From contig NC_092651.1 in NCBI RefSeq assembly GCF_032118995.1, positions 10,875,285 to 10,939,284 on the forward strand: a stretch of DNA of 64,000 bases. The letters run 5' to 3'. Within the stretch, counting starts at the first letter, position 1. The number at the start of each line of letters is the position of its first letter. The translations under genes were made by a program, and so were the position numbers. The stretch comes from Asterias amurensis (taxonomy: Eukaryota; Echinodermata; Asteroidea; Forcipulatida; Asteriidae). Below, one piece after another: positions 1-13,200 of this stretch. The notes beneath the pieces are model-generated. The model was not told where the DNA came from. It saw nothing but the letters and a program-made list of their open reading frames with translations, and ran no database searches.

Positions 1-606
1 CACTGATGCCAGTGTAGTGTGTTCAGATAAGGTGTAATTTTTTTTTAACATTGATAAAAATCAAGGGGTGCAAACATCGACTTTATTCTAGTTTTGTCTC
101 TACTTTTCCACAGCTAAGTTCCCGTGAATGGTGGGCGTTGCCATATTGATTTTCACAGTTCAGAAAACAGCGCTGTCAACCACCTTATTTTAGGCAAGGA
201 GGAGCTATCTTGTGTATTTGTATCCGTGTTTTTTCTCCTTGCGCGAGGTTGTGTGAGAGACATGGCCGTTTTCGAAACCACGTTTTAGACATGGGCTCCG
301 TTCAGCTGATCGGAACGATCGGTAAGTAAAGCACACGCCTTTTTAATAACCGACGGGAGCTCAGACCAAAGCCCAAAGTTCAAGCCGTGGCTTCGAAAAC
401 GGCACAGTCACCCCTACTGCACACACGTCACGTAATCGCACGAGTCAATCAAGGTACATTGACACTTCTCAAACTAAAGAGGACGCTATTTAAGAGGACC
501 GTTAATAAATACACTAGTTGTAGTTTTTAGACACTGCCGTCGGAGATAGATAGATGGGAACAACAATTTGATTCTGAAGATTCTGAGAATTCATCTGAAT
601 AGAACG
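1..606. other. Region upstream of FRG1
   Basis: Holds the MITE-like inverted repeat at 245-415, a tatttaag TATA-like element near 487, and the FRG1 5'UTR with a five-codon upstream ORF at 554. No other gene seen. Confidence 0.4.
245..415. mobile_element. Small MITE-like inverted repeat upstream of FRG1
   Basis: ccgttttcgaaaccacg (266-282) is repeated inverted as cgtggcttcgaaaacgg (386-402) with one mismatch, about 100 bases apart. It lies about 200 bases upstream of the FRG1 start. Confidence 0.6.
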
Positions 607-3600
607 ATGTCTGAATATAATTTTGTAAAGGGAGGAAAGCTGAAGCTTAAAGGCACCACTAGTGATCGTAAAAGGTTTGTTTCGATTGTTTTTTATTAGT
701 GATAGTGTGTACCATGCATGCCACTTGGCCCAGGTTGGACTCCTCCGTGCGTGGCACTGACTGACGTCCTACCAGGGCTAGCATGCCACTGTGTAGTACT
801 ACTAGTAGTATAACAATGTAGTCTAGTCACGTAGTAAGTAGTAGGCCCTGTAGTACTGGACTAAACGACAACAAGGTCCAAAGGTTACAAGGTCAAAGAC
901 TTTCATCAGTGAATCTTCTTCTTCCTTGAAAAGTGCAGCCTTCAAATGATTGAGATGTATAACGCACTGTCATCATGGTCATGACATGAGATGTGTTTTT
1001 TTGTCATGAGATAGGCCCCCTTTGGTTTTTATTAATATGCCTATAATATTATTTTTTTTAATTTGTTTTATTCGGCATAAAAGGTACAAAAAACTATAAT
1101 TTATAAAAAGATACAAAACACATAAAAAATACAAACATAATAAACAAAACAAAAGCCAGGGGCATGTTTGCTTATGTTGCTATTGATTCTTGCTCTGCGC
1201 ACACTTAAAACGCTATACAGAAGTTAGCCCTGGTAGGATGTCAGTCAGTGCCTGGGTATAATTTATAAAGCTTCTTTACAAACAATGCGAACACAAATTT
1301 GACTACAATTTTCATTATTTTTTACCTTATTTGAGAAGTTGAAATTCCGTACATAAATTCTTAGTGTCCCTTAGTACATTTTCAATGAGTTCAAACCTAA
1401 CAATTATATCCATGGAAGAAATTATTGTAGAAGATAAGCCCTAGTTCTGTACTGGCGATGTGATCATCATGTACCAATTGATAGTGTGAGCTAAAGTGCG
1501 CATGGCTTTTGAGTTGGTGCCGTAATTGGCTTTACGTCGTGTGCAATAATTGAATATGCCCCTTTTTAAATTTGCGCAAAACCAGTCGTGCGTTCGACTA
1601 TACAGAAGTTAACTTCAGTCACACTAAACAGTGAATGGTAATATAACTGCGCTCTGCAGAGCACACAGTTGCACATAATATATGGAGGTCTCGACATTGA
1701 TTGTCACTGACTGTGAGTGTGCGTGACACCCTACTCTACTGGTGACACTGACACAGCTAACCTTACCTATAAAAGAGCAAGTTTGGGTGAGCGACAACAC
1801 TTGACTACAGACTACTGTTTAGACACCGACTAGACTAACCAGAAAGATTGACTATATCAAACCATGGATGTAAGATTGAACCAAGCACTGCACTGGCATG
1901 ATTGATGTGGTCAACTCGATCGAGAGCAGTGGTAAAAAGTCTAGTCGCTCACCCGAATTAGCTCTTTAGAAGTAAACAGCAGTGACTGAAGACATAACAT
2001 CTGAACATGAATATTCAATGGTTTCATGATTAATTGAATTCAAATCAAAATCCATCAAATATCATTTCTTTGTTTTTGAAACACCCCTACCTGCTTAACC
2101 TTTTTGTTTTTCTGTCTTTCACAGCAAAAAACACAAGAAAAAGCGGAAGAGGGAAGAAGAGAAAGATGAAAGACTCCCAGATGCTGAAAGTCATGGTGAG
2201 AGAAAAAGAGACTACTGTACACTAGTAGTGGTAGCCAATCAAAACACCCCTCTTCCCAGAAAAACAATGGATAAATAAAGATGATCCCCTGCATTCTACT
2301 GACTGATGGGTGTACCAATGGGTGAAACCGACAGGTGCACCCTACTGATGGGTGGACCAATAGGTGAAACCAACAGGTGCTCCCTACTGATGGTTGCACC
2401 AAAGGGTGAAACCAACGGTGCACCCTACTGATGGGTGGGCCAATGGGTGAAACCAACAGGTGCACCCTACTGATGGGTGGACCAGCAGGTGAAACCAACA
2501 GGTGCTCCCTACTGATGATTGCACCAATGGGTGAAACCAACAGGTGCACCCTACTGATGGGTGGGCCAATGGGTGAAATCAACAGGTGCACCCTACTGAA
2601 GGATGGACCAATGGGTGAAACCAACAGGTGCACCCTACTGATGGGTGGGCCAATGGGTGAAATCAACAGGTGCACCCTACTGAAGGATGGACCAATGGGT
2701 GAAACCGACAGGTGTACCCTACTGATGGGTGTACCAATGGGTGAAACCAACGGGTGCACCCTACTGATGGGTGGACCAATAGGTGAAACCAACAGGTGCT
2801 CCCTACTGATGGTTGCACCAATGGGTGAAACCGATAGGTGCACCCTACTGATGGTTGCACCAATGGGTGAAACCAACGGGTGCACCCTACTGATGGGTGG
2901 ACCAATAGGTGAAACCAACAGGTGCTCCTGGTTGCACCAATAGGGGAAACCAACAGGTGTACCCTACTGAAGGATGGACCAATGGGTGAAACCGACAGGT
3001 GCACCCTACTGATGGGTGGACCAATGGGTGGAACCAACAGTTGCACCCTACTGAAGGATGGACCAATGGGTGAAACCAAAAGGTGCACCCTTTTGATGGG
3101 TGCACCAATTAGTGAAACCTGCAGGTACACCCTGCTGATCTCAAACCAATGAGTGCACCCTGCTGATTTCAAGCCGCATGGCAGGGGTTTTGATAACATT
3201 TCCCCTGTTTGACCTCAGAAATGGTGACTAAATGCCTGGGGGTCTGTTGATACCTTTCTTGAAGTCGCAAAGTATTCTTACACTAATTTAACATTTTGTT
3301 CAATGTACTCCATTCTTCTTGGTCCACCTCTACATTTATAACCGTTGTATGTTTCTTAGTTTGCCAATATGGCACTCTTTTGTTTGGTCCTTTTTCATAG
3401 TTCTCGCAAGGAGGCAATAGTGCGACACGGGTGCTTAGACCAAAAAAGCACTATATACTAAGCGTGTGTGCACGCGCTCAGAGCCGATTAAAAGGGTTTT
3501 TATATCTGCTGACGCCAACGTCTCAAAAGTATGATGCCTTTTCTCAGAGTGTAACTCAGTTCACATTGTTTCTATTCCTGCCTTCTAGGAGGCTGGTGGG

Positions 3601-6492
3601 CCATCAGGAACTTTGATGAGATTACCGGTGATGTTGTCATCGAGATGGCACCAAATGCTTTCATCTTTGCGCAGGATACCGGCATGTTTACCCTTGGGGC
3701 ACCTCACACAAACTGTAAGTGCCTTACTGTCATGTGTGCATTTAAAAATGTTATTGTTGAATCAGTATTTAGAATTTGGGTCATCTTGTGCCCAAGTCAA
3801 CTCGTACCCAGGTCAACTGGTAACCAAGTCAGCTCTTAGCTCGTACCCAAGTAAATTTGTATCCAAGTCAATTTGTATCCAAGTACCAAAGAATATAATG
3901 TATTGTGTGTATATTGTTCCTTTATATAAATTATCAATTCTTATAATACGCCATTTTTAATAATTTGTTTTTCTTGTGAGCGCCTTGAGCACCCCTTGGG
4001 TGGATATGTTTTGCGCTTTAGGAATGTCTTTATTATTATTATTATCAATACTAAGATTCTTCAAACATGCTGTTTACTTTTAGATGTTTGTTGACAATTC
4101 TGTTTTCTTTTTCAGCTCAAGAGGGCCCAGCACCCCCAGAGCAGTTGACTGCCATCCGACTGTCAGACACAAAGATTGCTCTGAAAACAGGCTTTGATAA
4201 ATACATTTCTGTGGATTACGAGAAGAGGGTGATTGGTCGCTCTGATGCCATTGGGCCAAGGGAGCAATGGGAACCGGTCTTCGAAGATGTAAGAAACTCT
4301 GAGCTTTGTTCTTTTCCATATTTGTTGATGAATTTTTTTCTTTTCTTAATTTATTACTTTTAATATGCCATGTAAAGCCGTCGGAACCACATGTGTTGTG
4401 ACACGCACGTAACAGAACCCAGTGCACTTATCGAAAAGAGAAGGGGTTCCCCTTGGTGTTCCTGGTTTGTCTGGCAGCATATTACGCCACAGCTCTTTTG
4501 TAAACCATTACATGGTGCTTTAAAGGAATAGGTCTCATACTTCAAAAAGTAGCTCCACATACCTTGTAGGACTGAGCACTTTGATTCTTCCCTAGGGGTG
4601 TGATATTAATAGCCTTTTAGACTTTCTGATTTGTTAACAATGTTATATTTTTGCAGGGTAAATTGGCTTTGATGGGCTGCAACTCTTGTTTTATGTCTTG
4701 TAACGAGCAGGACGACATCGTGGCTTCAAGTAGCACAGCTGGACCAGCTGAGATGATGAAGGTAATGAGTCAAACATAATAGTTCAGGGAGAGTAGTGGT
4801 ATACAGGCCTGATACTCCAAGGCGAAAATTAAAGGTGATTGCCTCCATGACCCCTGGTCATTACCTTAGTGCCCTTGAAATTCTCAAGTAGAAACCATAC
4901 AATTTCTTCATACAGAGGAGAAAATGCCTTGGTGCGCTTGCCCTTTCAAAAACAAGCATTTAGGCCTTAGTATAACACCATGGAAATATCTCCTAGGAGC
5001 AGTGTTTATGACAAGGGGGAGGCCTGTCTGCTGGCAGTGACAACTGAACAGCTTGGACATTAAAGGCCCAACTTTATCGTTATGGGAGACTTTTAAACCC
5101 TTTGTGGCAGCAGACTTACCAAGTAAATTTCCATTGTTTACGTCACTCTGAGCATGCTCACATTTCCAAGAACGATGGAAATACCTGGTAAGTCTTCTGC
5201 CACCAATCTTCCTAAACAAGTATCCCATTACTACAGTATGTAGTTTGCCGAAACAAAAATCTGTATCCAAATCAACATTCCTCATGGAATCTGCCTTCAT
5301 CCATTTTGTCCACTGCTCAGATCCGATCATGTGCTCCTCTGATCAAGAAGAAGAAAGATACTACACCAGCAGAAGATAAAGGAGACATCTCAACGTGTGA
5401 AGTTAGCTATGTGTAAGTTACTTAACATGTTTAACCAATGTGTGTCTGTTTTCACACATTTACATGTTTTATATTGTCGTTTGTTCTTGATATTTGAAAT
5501 AAAAAGATGCATCCCCTGAAGGTGATCTCTCTCCTGCTGCTTGCCTCCCAGGTTGTATAAAAACTTGGGTGTGATCCCATAGGGAGACTGCCAACCCAGT
5601 CATGTAGCTCAGTTGCTCAAAATTATTAATTAATGTTTATAAAAAAGGCAAGCTGCTACACATTTTGGCCCTGCTTTTCCTGGACCTTGCCTGCACCCGG
5701 CTCTTAAAGGCTGGGTCACACCAAAACATCTGAACCCGTCCCAAGAAAGTTGTCAATACGGGTAGAGTTCGGTGTGATGGGGGTTTAATTGTGGTTATTT
5801 CTTGCCTGTAATTGAACTCGTTGTGAATTGCTTGTGGAAGTAAACGCTCCTTTGAATTGAAGTATTTTAGAGAAACATTTCACATCCAGAGTTTCATTTA
5901 TAAATGACTATAAAAGCAATTGATTTGCAGGAAAATTGAAGTACTTTAGAGAAACATTTCACATCCAGAGTTTCATTTATAAATGACTATAAAAAACAAT
6001 TGATTTGCAGGAAAATTGAAGTACTTTAGAGAAACATTTCACATCCAGAGTTTCATTTATAAACGACTATAAAAAACAATTGATTTGCAGAAAAAAGTTC
6101 CAGAGTTTTCAGGATCACAGACTGCGGGTGAATGAGACTGAACGAGGCGGCCTGACCAAGGCAAGGACAACGGGTAAACTACATGAAGCATTACTTGATA
6201 GGTATGTACAAACCTTATATAGCTTTCAAATCCATCACTCAGTGAGGCTGATTTAAAAAAAAAGTAGATTAACTATCCAGCCTGGTACATTGACGTAGAG
6301 CAACAGGATCCATTTTAGCGGTACTGCTTTTGGAAAATTCTTCGCTTACAGTACTTCACATGGGCTGTAAGTGCTGTAAGCATAGCCATGAAAGTTGGCC
6401 AAGGCTTTTAGTCTGGATGTTTCACTAATGACTTTATTTTTTTTTAATTTTGCAGGAGGGAGAAAATGAAAGCTGACAGATACTGTAAATAA
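607..6492 (+). CDS. FRG1: FRG1 protein (spliceosome-associated, actin-bundling family), 8 exons
   Basis: Coding exons are 607-674, 2125-2195, 3589-3714, 4116-4288, 4657-4761, 5321-5412, 6091-6201 and 6456-6492. All introns are GT-AG and the join is 783 nt, 260 aa; human FRG1 is about 258 aa. The N-terminus [16 protein letters not shown] leads into a lysine/arginine-rich nuclear signal ([12 protein letters not shown], about residues 24-35). The fascin-like beta-trefoil follows (about 47-210), with the family hallmarks [21 protein letters not shown] and KFQSFQDH. The C-terminus ends [11 protein letters not shown], matching the conserved FRG1 tail. In vertebrates FRG1 is a nuclear/nucleolar protein found in spliceosomes and bundles actin; that role is inferred by homology. 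The start is the first ATG giving the conserved N-terminus; a short upstream ORF starts at 554. Intron 2 carries a 42-bp minisatellite and intron 6 a triplicated acceptor. Confidence 0.95.
1190..1545. repeat. Dispersed repeat copy 1 in FRG1 intron 1
   Basis: About 350 bases similar to 16873-17205: ttagccctggtaggatgtca, gcgaacacaaatttgactac, atatccatggaagaaatta and gatgtgatcatcatgtacca. A short inverted piece lies at about 730-780. Confidence 0.8.
2296..3170. repeat. 42-bp minisatellite in FRG1 intron 2 (about 20 copies)
   Basis: The unit combines ctactgatgggtggaccaat, gggtgaaaccaacaggtgca and cc, 42 bases in all. Copies vary at a few sites (gggcca, gttgca, aaggatgg). Because 42 is divisible by 3 and the units lack stops in several frames, it opens long ORFs on both strands. 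Confidence 0.95.
3780..3890 (+). repeat. Short tandem repeat in FRG1 intron 3
   Basis: About six imperfect copies of a 15-17 base unit (ccaagtcaactcgtac and variants). Confidence 0.7.
3885..4050 (+). mobile_element. Retroposon 3' tail in FRG1 intron 3
   Basis: gagcgccttgagcacccctt, then gcgctttaggaatgtc and a terminal (TTA)n tract, the usual form of a small retroposon 3' end. A similar tail lies at 62190-62283. Confidence 0.55.
4369..4570. mobile_element. Inverted fragment of the same retroposon-like family in FRG1 intron 4
   Basis: gccgtcggaaccacatgtgt, gagaaggggttcccc and ggcagcatattacgccacag are inverse matches of the 28500-28630 and 48990-49100 segments. Confidence 0.6.
5505..5640 (+). 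mobile_element. Family C SINE fragment in FRG1 intron 6
   Basis: Shares tgatatttga-ataaaa, ggttgtat, cttgggtgtgatccc, agggagactgcca and tagctcagttg with 13848-14050. Confidence 0.6.
5851..6090 (+). repeat. Three tandem 80-bp copies of the 3' end of FRG1 intron 6, each with a splice acceptor
   Basis: Three near-identical 80-base units end in caattgatttgcag at 5930, 6010 and 6090. Only the last abuts exon 7. If either upstream acceptor were used, the reading frame would meet an in-frame TAG after six codons. Confidence 0.93.
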
Positions 6493-6939
6493 CCCAGAGC
6501 AAAACACATGACTGTAATCATCTGTACAAGCTTTTTATTAGCATGATACACCTTGGGAGTTTATAATTCTGCTGACATTTCAACCAACATTGCAGAATGC
6601 CTTTTGGACCTCATCAGACTTTATGACTTCATCAGACGGCACAAGTTTAACTAGTTATAAACAGGAGAACGGATTCCACAGTCAGCATTGTCTGGAGTCC
6701 AGTATCAACATGTGCAATTGAAGTGGCATTTAGAAATAACCTGATGGCTACTTCATTTCAACATGCCTCATTAGGCCATATTTGTCTAGTACCTAGTAGT
6801 ATTACAAGTGAATGATCACTTCACAGCGTAGCACCACTCTACTAAGTTATTCCCCTGCCTAGGGTATGTTTTTATTTGCAAGTCTTAACTTAATGTTTAA
6901 AAACTGAAAAAGTTTTTTGTCCACTAATTTCTTTGGTTA

Positions 6940-6945
6940 TTTATT
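6940..6945 (-). terminator. TAF7 polyadenylation signal candidate inside the FRG1 3'UTR
   Basis: AATAAA on the minus strand, 270 bases beyond the TAF7 stop. No canonical signal was seen between the TAF7 stop (7216) and the FRG1 poly(A) signal, so the two 3'UTRs probably overlap in antisense. Confidence 0.3.
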
Positions 6946-7152
6946 TTATCTATAGGTTGGGTCACATCAAGTGTGGATACTGGTCTTTGACAATAACCTT
7001 TGTAACACCTGTGTTATAAATGAGTTATTGATTGGTAAAAAAATGAACAGAGAAAGGAATACTTGTTCAAAGTTCCATTCTGGAGTCACTTTTTATAAAT
7101 AACCCTGATCCAATTTCTCTGTTGTAAATAATGTCCTTAGATCAAGTACATA

Positions 7153-7158
7153 ATAAAT
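7153..7158 (+). terminator. FRG1 polyadenylation signal candidate
   Basis: AATAAA about 660 bases after the FRG1 stop, and the last such signal before the convergent TAF7 coding region begins at 7216. It implies a 3'UTR of roughly 680 nt ending near 7175. Confidence 0.5.
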
Positions 7159-7215
7159 TATAAAATACATGTACATTTAAATTGTGACAACCAGGACCTT
7201 AGTTTCATCTTTTCT

Positions 7216-10200
7216 TCAGCCATCACCAATAAGTGCCTCCAATGTCTCCACCTACAAAAAGAGAACAGAATTGCTATCAAATCAAAGCACAGCAACTGGA
7301 AAGAATCAAAAGGTCCCAAAGGAACACCAGTTTATCGGTTTTTGGCCTTTAAAAAACCCCCAAATAAGCGAGGGATTAAACTGAAGCAGCAAAATATCAT
7401 GAAGTTGTTGAGCAGAAGGGCATAATCAACTGCTTAGCACAAAACAAATTTGCATAGCTGAACCAGACTACCAGCAAAAAAAAAGCCATGTAATTAATTT
7501 TGTTTTTTAACTGGTTCCCTGCAACATTTTACTTCATGTTATTTGTTTTGATGGGACTTACCTCTTTCTGTCTGATTTGAATGTCCTCCAGAAGACCATC
7601 CAGCAGAGCTTGGAACCGATCCTAGGAACAAAAAATAGTCACAAAACAAATCTTGTATTTAAAAATCTGCATTTCCAGTCATTGTTATGTTCTGAACATT
7701 TTGTGTAAACAAAATTAAACAAGCAAATAATCAACAAATAAGTTTGTTGATCATCTAATGCAGGCATGATATTCTTCCTACTTTCGTCTGATTTTCGATA
7801 GGTTTTTGATTTGCCCTAGGAAAAGTCACAAAAATTGTTTTTAAAAAGCCTGGTTAAACCCCACACCTTATGTAGGTCAGCCTTTGTACTCGATAACATT
7901 TCCCTGCATTTGCTCATGAACCAAATATCATGCCTGCTAAAGGAAATGTTTTTTTTTTCCTGGTACAACCTGAACGAGCATAAGTGTACGAATAATTTGT
8001 GTGTTATAACGAAAATTTGTTTGTGTTTTTAAGTTGTCTTTGTAAATACTATCTGTAATTTTGGATTGAACAACAAAAAGTTGACAAGACCAACCAACTG
8101 AGCTCTCATGCCCCTGGTCGCCCTATTTTGTCAATACAAATCGTGTTAAGTTAAACTAAATCACCATAAAATAGCTTAGTCAGTTTCCCTTGTGGTTTAT
8201 ATTGACACATAAAATATCTTGCATAACAAAATGTAAAAATATTGTTTGCGGGTTCTTTCCACTGCTTATCTTATTTCATCCCAATGGTTATATTTTAACA
8301 CATGGTAACTACAAACAGCGCATCTTGTGCATGACCTTTACCTTGAGTAACATGTTATCGACTGTTCGGATGGACTCCTCATGGGCTTGCTTTCTTTCCT
8401 CCAAGTCTGCCAATTCCTTCCGTAGTTCTTCGAGGCGATTCATGAACTCATCTGAAAGAAGGAGAGTGATAAATTACATAAACGCAGGGCGACTGTAACT
8501 ACAATGATTAAAAAATTGCTAACCAATTGCTTTTACTAAAAGCTGGGTCACACCAAACTAGTTTGAGCCCGACCCTAACATAAAATTGGGTTTGGTCAGG
8601 CTAGAACGTATAGCTAAAGTCGGACAACATCTATGTGTGACCCTTGTTAGTTAAATTCTGGTAATGAGTTGGGTCTGTCTGTGACTGGGACGATCGTACT
8701 ACAAATGGACCAGTCTGTGTGCACAAATGTACATCCACTTGACGACCGACCACACCACATCTAGCACGTCCATACAAGCCATTATTTTAAGTAATTACCG
8801 ATAGTGTCCAGTGCCTTTGAACACAAAAATCCCTGAAACAAGCGTTCAACCATTCCTGAAAATTTGACAACCTAATTTGATGATAGTATATTTTGGACTT
8901 ACTTGGTTGCTCGGTCTCCTCCATACCCATCTTGGAATCTTCATCTTCTTGATCCATCCCATCCTCCTCCTCCTCCTCTCCTCCCAGTAGCTCCTCACCC
9001 ATCATTACAGAGTCTCTGGTATCCTCGTCCATGTCTAAGATATTGATGTCTTCATCTTCTTCTTCAGAGCTGCTCACATCACCGAAGATGCGGGTGAGGT
9101 CGTCGCCCTCAGCTGCAAAAAACCCAAAAGTGTCCAATATAAAATCCTACTGGACTGTGCAAAGTGTTTTTGAAAACACACAGTCTGAGAAAAACTCTAT
9201 GGGTTTGAACCCAATCAGAGAAATGTGCCTGTGGATTTGTTCACAGAACTCGGGAACTTACCAAGTATTAACTAACATCGGTGCAAGGGTAAAATTTTTT
9301 TATAATCTTTATACTCCCCAGGGAGCTGAGACAGATAATAAGAATGTTGTTGGCCCAACGACCAGGGCAGCACTATCGTAAAGCCCATTGAGACATTTTG
9401 TGAAATAACGTTATATATGAACTAGTTAATATTATTATTACAATTATTTGCGTCAAATGTTTTAAAAACACAGATATAATATGTACTTACCAGAGCCGTG
9501 AGATACACCAGGTATGGTAGGGTCCAAACGACTCTCATCTTTAACATCCTCTTCTGCTAAAACTTCCCATCCTATCAAATTAGAAAATTGCCTCCATAAG
9601 GAACATAATGCTTCAATGGAACCTTCATGAACAACCCTTCCAGATATTAATCCGACAGAAATCCATGTCAACAATAATTAAACTTTGCACAATTAAACAT
9701 AAACACTTAAATTTGTGGGTTAGTTTTACTTGATGTGTAAAAGTACAGCCATTCTTTGGTTTATGTTAACGTAATGCTGATTTATAGACGAAAAGAAAGA
9801 TACAATAATCACCTATGAAAGTTTCAGTTGAATGCATTAGATTGAGCGAAAAACTGTATTTTCATAGACTGTTGAACCTATCCATGTCATTATCAAAGTA
9901 GGATGCCGCATTGGTAGCACCTCTAGTACCTCAGTTCAAATAACTGATACTTCCTTCCATGTCTTCTCTCCATTTGGGTTCTTGGCTAGTACAGTGATTA
10001 AGTTAACCTTTCTGAGAGTCTTTGGCTTCATACCCAGAAAAAATGTAACAAAAGGATACGAATCTTGATTGCAGTGCTGTCCATTCTCAGTAACCTCTTG
10101 ACCTCTTCCTCAACATCAGGGGCTTCAATATACTGTCAAAGGAAAAACAGGACAGAGATGTAATGGAAAGAGGTTCAAGTCACAAACAATGTCCATTGAA

Positions 10201-13200
10201 ACAAGCTGTGCAGTCTCAGTCTTCATTATATTATTTCAGTATTTAATTCTAATCTATTCATACCTTCTTCTTTGCCGTCTTTCTGAATCGCCTTTTCCTA
10301 ACATTCTTCAGTGGTGGAGTAACTGCAAGAAAACGGATTATTTAAAACTAACTGCAAGAAAAATTCAACTTTTGTAGATAAATTTATGACAATGATCAGA
10401 CGGGCCATTGGGTGACCTAGATTTTGACCAGTCGATTGACTAGCTGCATTCAAGTGAAACACAGACCTTGCACACATGGGGCGGATTGCACCAAGCGGTC
10501 TTAAACCAGTCTAAACGCTATAGCCGGCTAACTTGAAACGCGCTTAGACAGTCTTTAATTATAGACCAATTGCAATAGCGCGATCTATAATTATAGCCAG
10601 TCTTAAATCTTAAGCCTGCTCTGAGCTTGCTATAATCGGTCTTTGTTTTGGTTTTTAAAGATGGCGCTGCATTTGTTAGTTGTAGATGATTTGATACAAA
10701 GAGCTCTATGATGAGATTGTATTTTAGAAATAGATGACACCCACTAGAGGCATTATGATGATGATACATTTATAATGTTCCCCAGAGTAAAAAGATGATA
10801 CAACTCACAGATTGGATATCCGATGATTCAAAACAAAGCAATAAGAACAATGCCATACCGCCAGTGCCTGCAGAAGTACTAAGTATTATGGGATATTTGT
10901 TCGTAAAATTGCATTACTTTTCGCCGACTTGTCTAAGACCGGCTTTTTGCAACAGGCTTATTGACTGACTAAGCTAAGACCGTCTTAGGCAGATAGCCAG
11001 CTATAACTGACTGGTCTTAGACTGCTGACTAAGACCATTTTAATGCAATCTGCCCATGGTCACTTTGGTACCAGCCACCTGCAGGCACTATGGTCTCTGA
11101 AGGGTTGACCAATAACAAAGCAAAAACAAATTATCACATCATGCTTATCTTTTTAAGGTCTACTACCATTCTAAAAATGGATCAGGGCTCAATTTCATGG
11201 CTCAGATTACGGTTATCAGCAGAAGCAGGGAATTCCTCGCTTACATCAAGCATATTTTCAGGTTGGCAGGGAATTTCGGCTCGTGCGTACTCAATGTTAT
11301 TAGGTATATTTCACGTACACAGTTAGCAAAGAAATTTGGCGCTTGCCATGCAAGCAGAGAATGGTGATCATAAGCGCAGAATTTGGCGGTAAGCAAAGCC
11401 ATGAAAATGGACCATGGCCAATATTACTCCCAGCCTCATTTTCATACATTCATTTGAAACAAAGAAATCCAAAATGGCCGCACTACAATCAAGGTTGATG
11501 TAGCTGTTATAATCTACTCACTTCCATGATTTTGAATAAATTTCTTATCAACTCTGTCTGTCTTTTTCAATCCCTTCTCCTCCGCTTCCTTTTCTTTCTG
11601 ATCCGTCTCCAGAGTCTGCTCCTCTGTGCTGCACACAAGCATCTACAAAAAGGAAAGGATGTAGACATTTTTGTAACCACTCGGCCATGACATGCCACCA
11701 AATAACTTGTGGTAGCTACAAAAAATGTTATTACTGAACAATTAAATCTCATTGATAAGATGGAGAGAAAAAGCATGCAATGATGTAAATTACCTGGTCA
11801 ATATCAGCAGTCTTCCAAAACGTCTTCTTATCAATCGTCTTGTGAGATTCTAGAATGCAGGGCAGGTCCATCAGCTGATGATGGGACAAGATCAAACACA
11901 AAGTCACAATACTACTAGACAAACCGCACTTTTAATCTTCCATTATGTCCACAAAAAAAACAAAATGGGTGGAATAATCTTGAATAGATTGATTAGGAAT
12001 GTCCGTTAAAACTTCAATAAAGGTGTTCATTTTACCAATTCCAATTTATTGATGATAAAATGGAGATTGAGAAATTTCTAATGAAGCCACACAGATCAGT
12101 TTCCCATGTTCACTACTGTAGTACACACTTGGTTAAGTTCCTATGGGTTTTGTTATCGAGTTCCAGTTATTCTTCTAGATGGAGAACATGGAGAAATCTC
12201 TGCCCCCCCCCCCCCCCCCCCCTCCCGATCCACACCTAAACCATGGGCCAGGTTTCAAAGGTGATTTAAGCAGACCCTCTTGAAACTTGCTTAATCTTAC
12301 TTACTTTTGCAGAGAATACTTCATCATTAAATTTGACAGTTCCATGACGCATATCAGCTGCAGGAGAAGGACAGTTTAAAAGGATCAAAAACCTTGTACC
12401 GAAGCAATAATATAAATCACAATGTTTTTTTTTGTTATACAATGTTTCATTTCACTTTTAAACTCAGTTCAATTTTAATTCACCAACATTTATTTTTGAA
12501 CATAAATCAAAATATTCAACAAACTTGATTGGTTATCAAGGGTGATGTATATCAGTATGGAGGCAGGGTTAGATTTCTCATAGCACTATACGGTTCATCG
12601 AGTCATACCCCATACACAATCATTTACTGTATTTCACAAATCTCAAATTACTGTGTTTTGTGAAAACTTACACATGATCTCTATGGCTAGTTTGTCTTTA
12701 ACAGCTTGGCTTCCTATGTTGACCAGCTTCCTCAATTCACCGCTTGCATGCTGTGAAAACAAAAAGATTCCAACAGTCAAAATGTGGTTTGAAAATATTT
12801 CACGCATAAAATGAACTTGACAATAAGTTTTGACAACAGTTTGTAGATTCCTTTTCTCCTATTTTGTGGCATAGCTCTCACTTATAGTCAGTCCAGCTCC
12901 TATATTTCTCTCATACCAACCCAGTATTTTCTTTTGTATTTTTATTGTTACCCGCTTGTCTTGTCTCCTTGTTTGTTTGTCTGTCTAGGCTGTCTTCTAC
13001 AAGCATTGGCTTAATTTGACAGCCTCATACTCTCTTTATTTTGGTTTACATAGATTAACTATTTTCCCTTCATCCTCTGTGCCAATGATTTTGCTTATCT
13101 AAATAATATTTTGTATGTTATATCTTAAAAAGATATCTTGAAATAAATGTTGACTCGAATTGAATTGAACTGAATTGAATAGGAGTAGCATGGTGACCTG

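Noticed and set aside
2055-3199. Long ORFs on both strands, up to 287 codons, with 14-residue repeats
   Set aside because: They are produced by the 42-bp minisatellite inside FRG1 intron 2; the repeat is open in several frames and lies between two firmly placed FRG1 exons.
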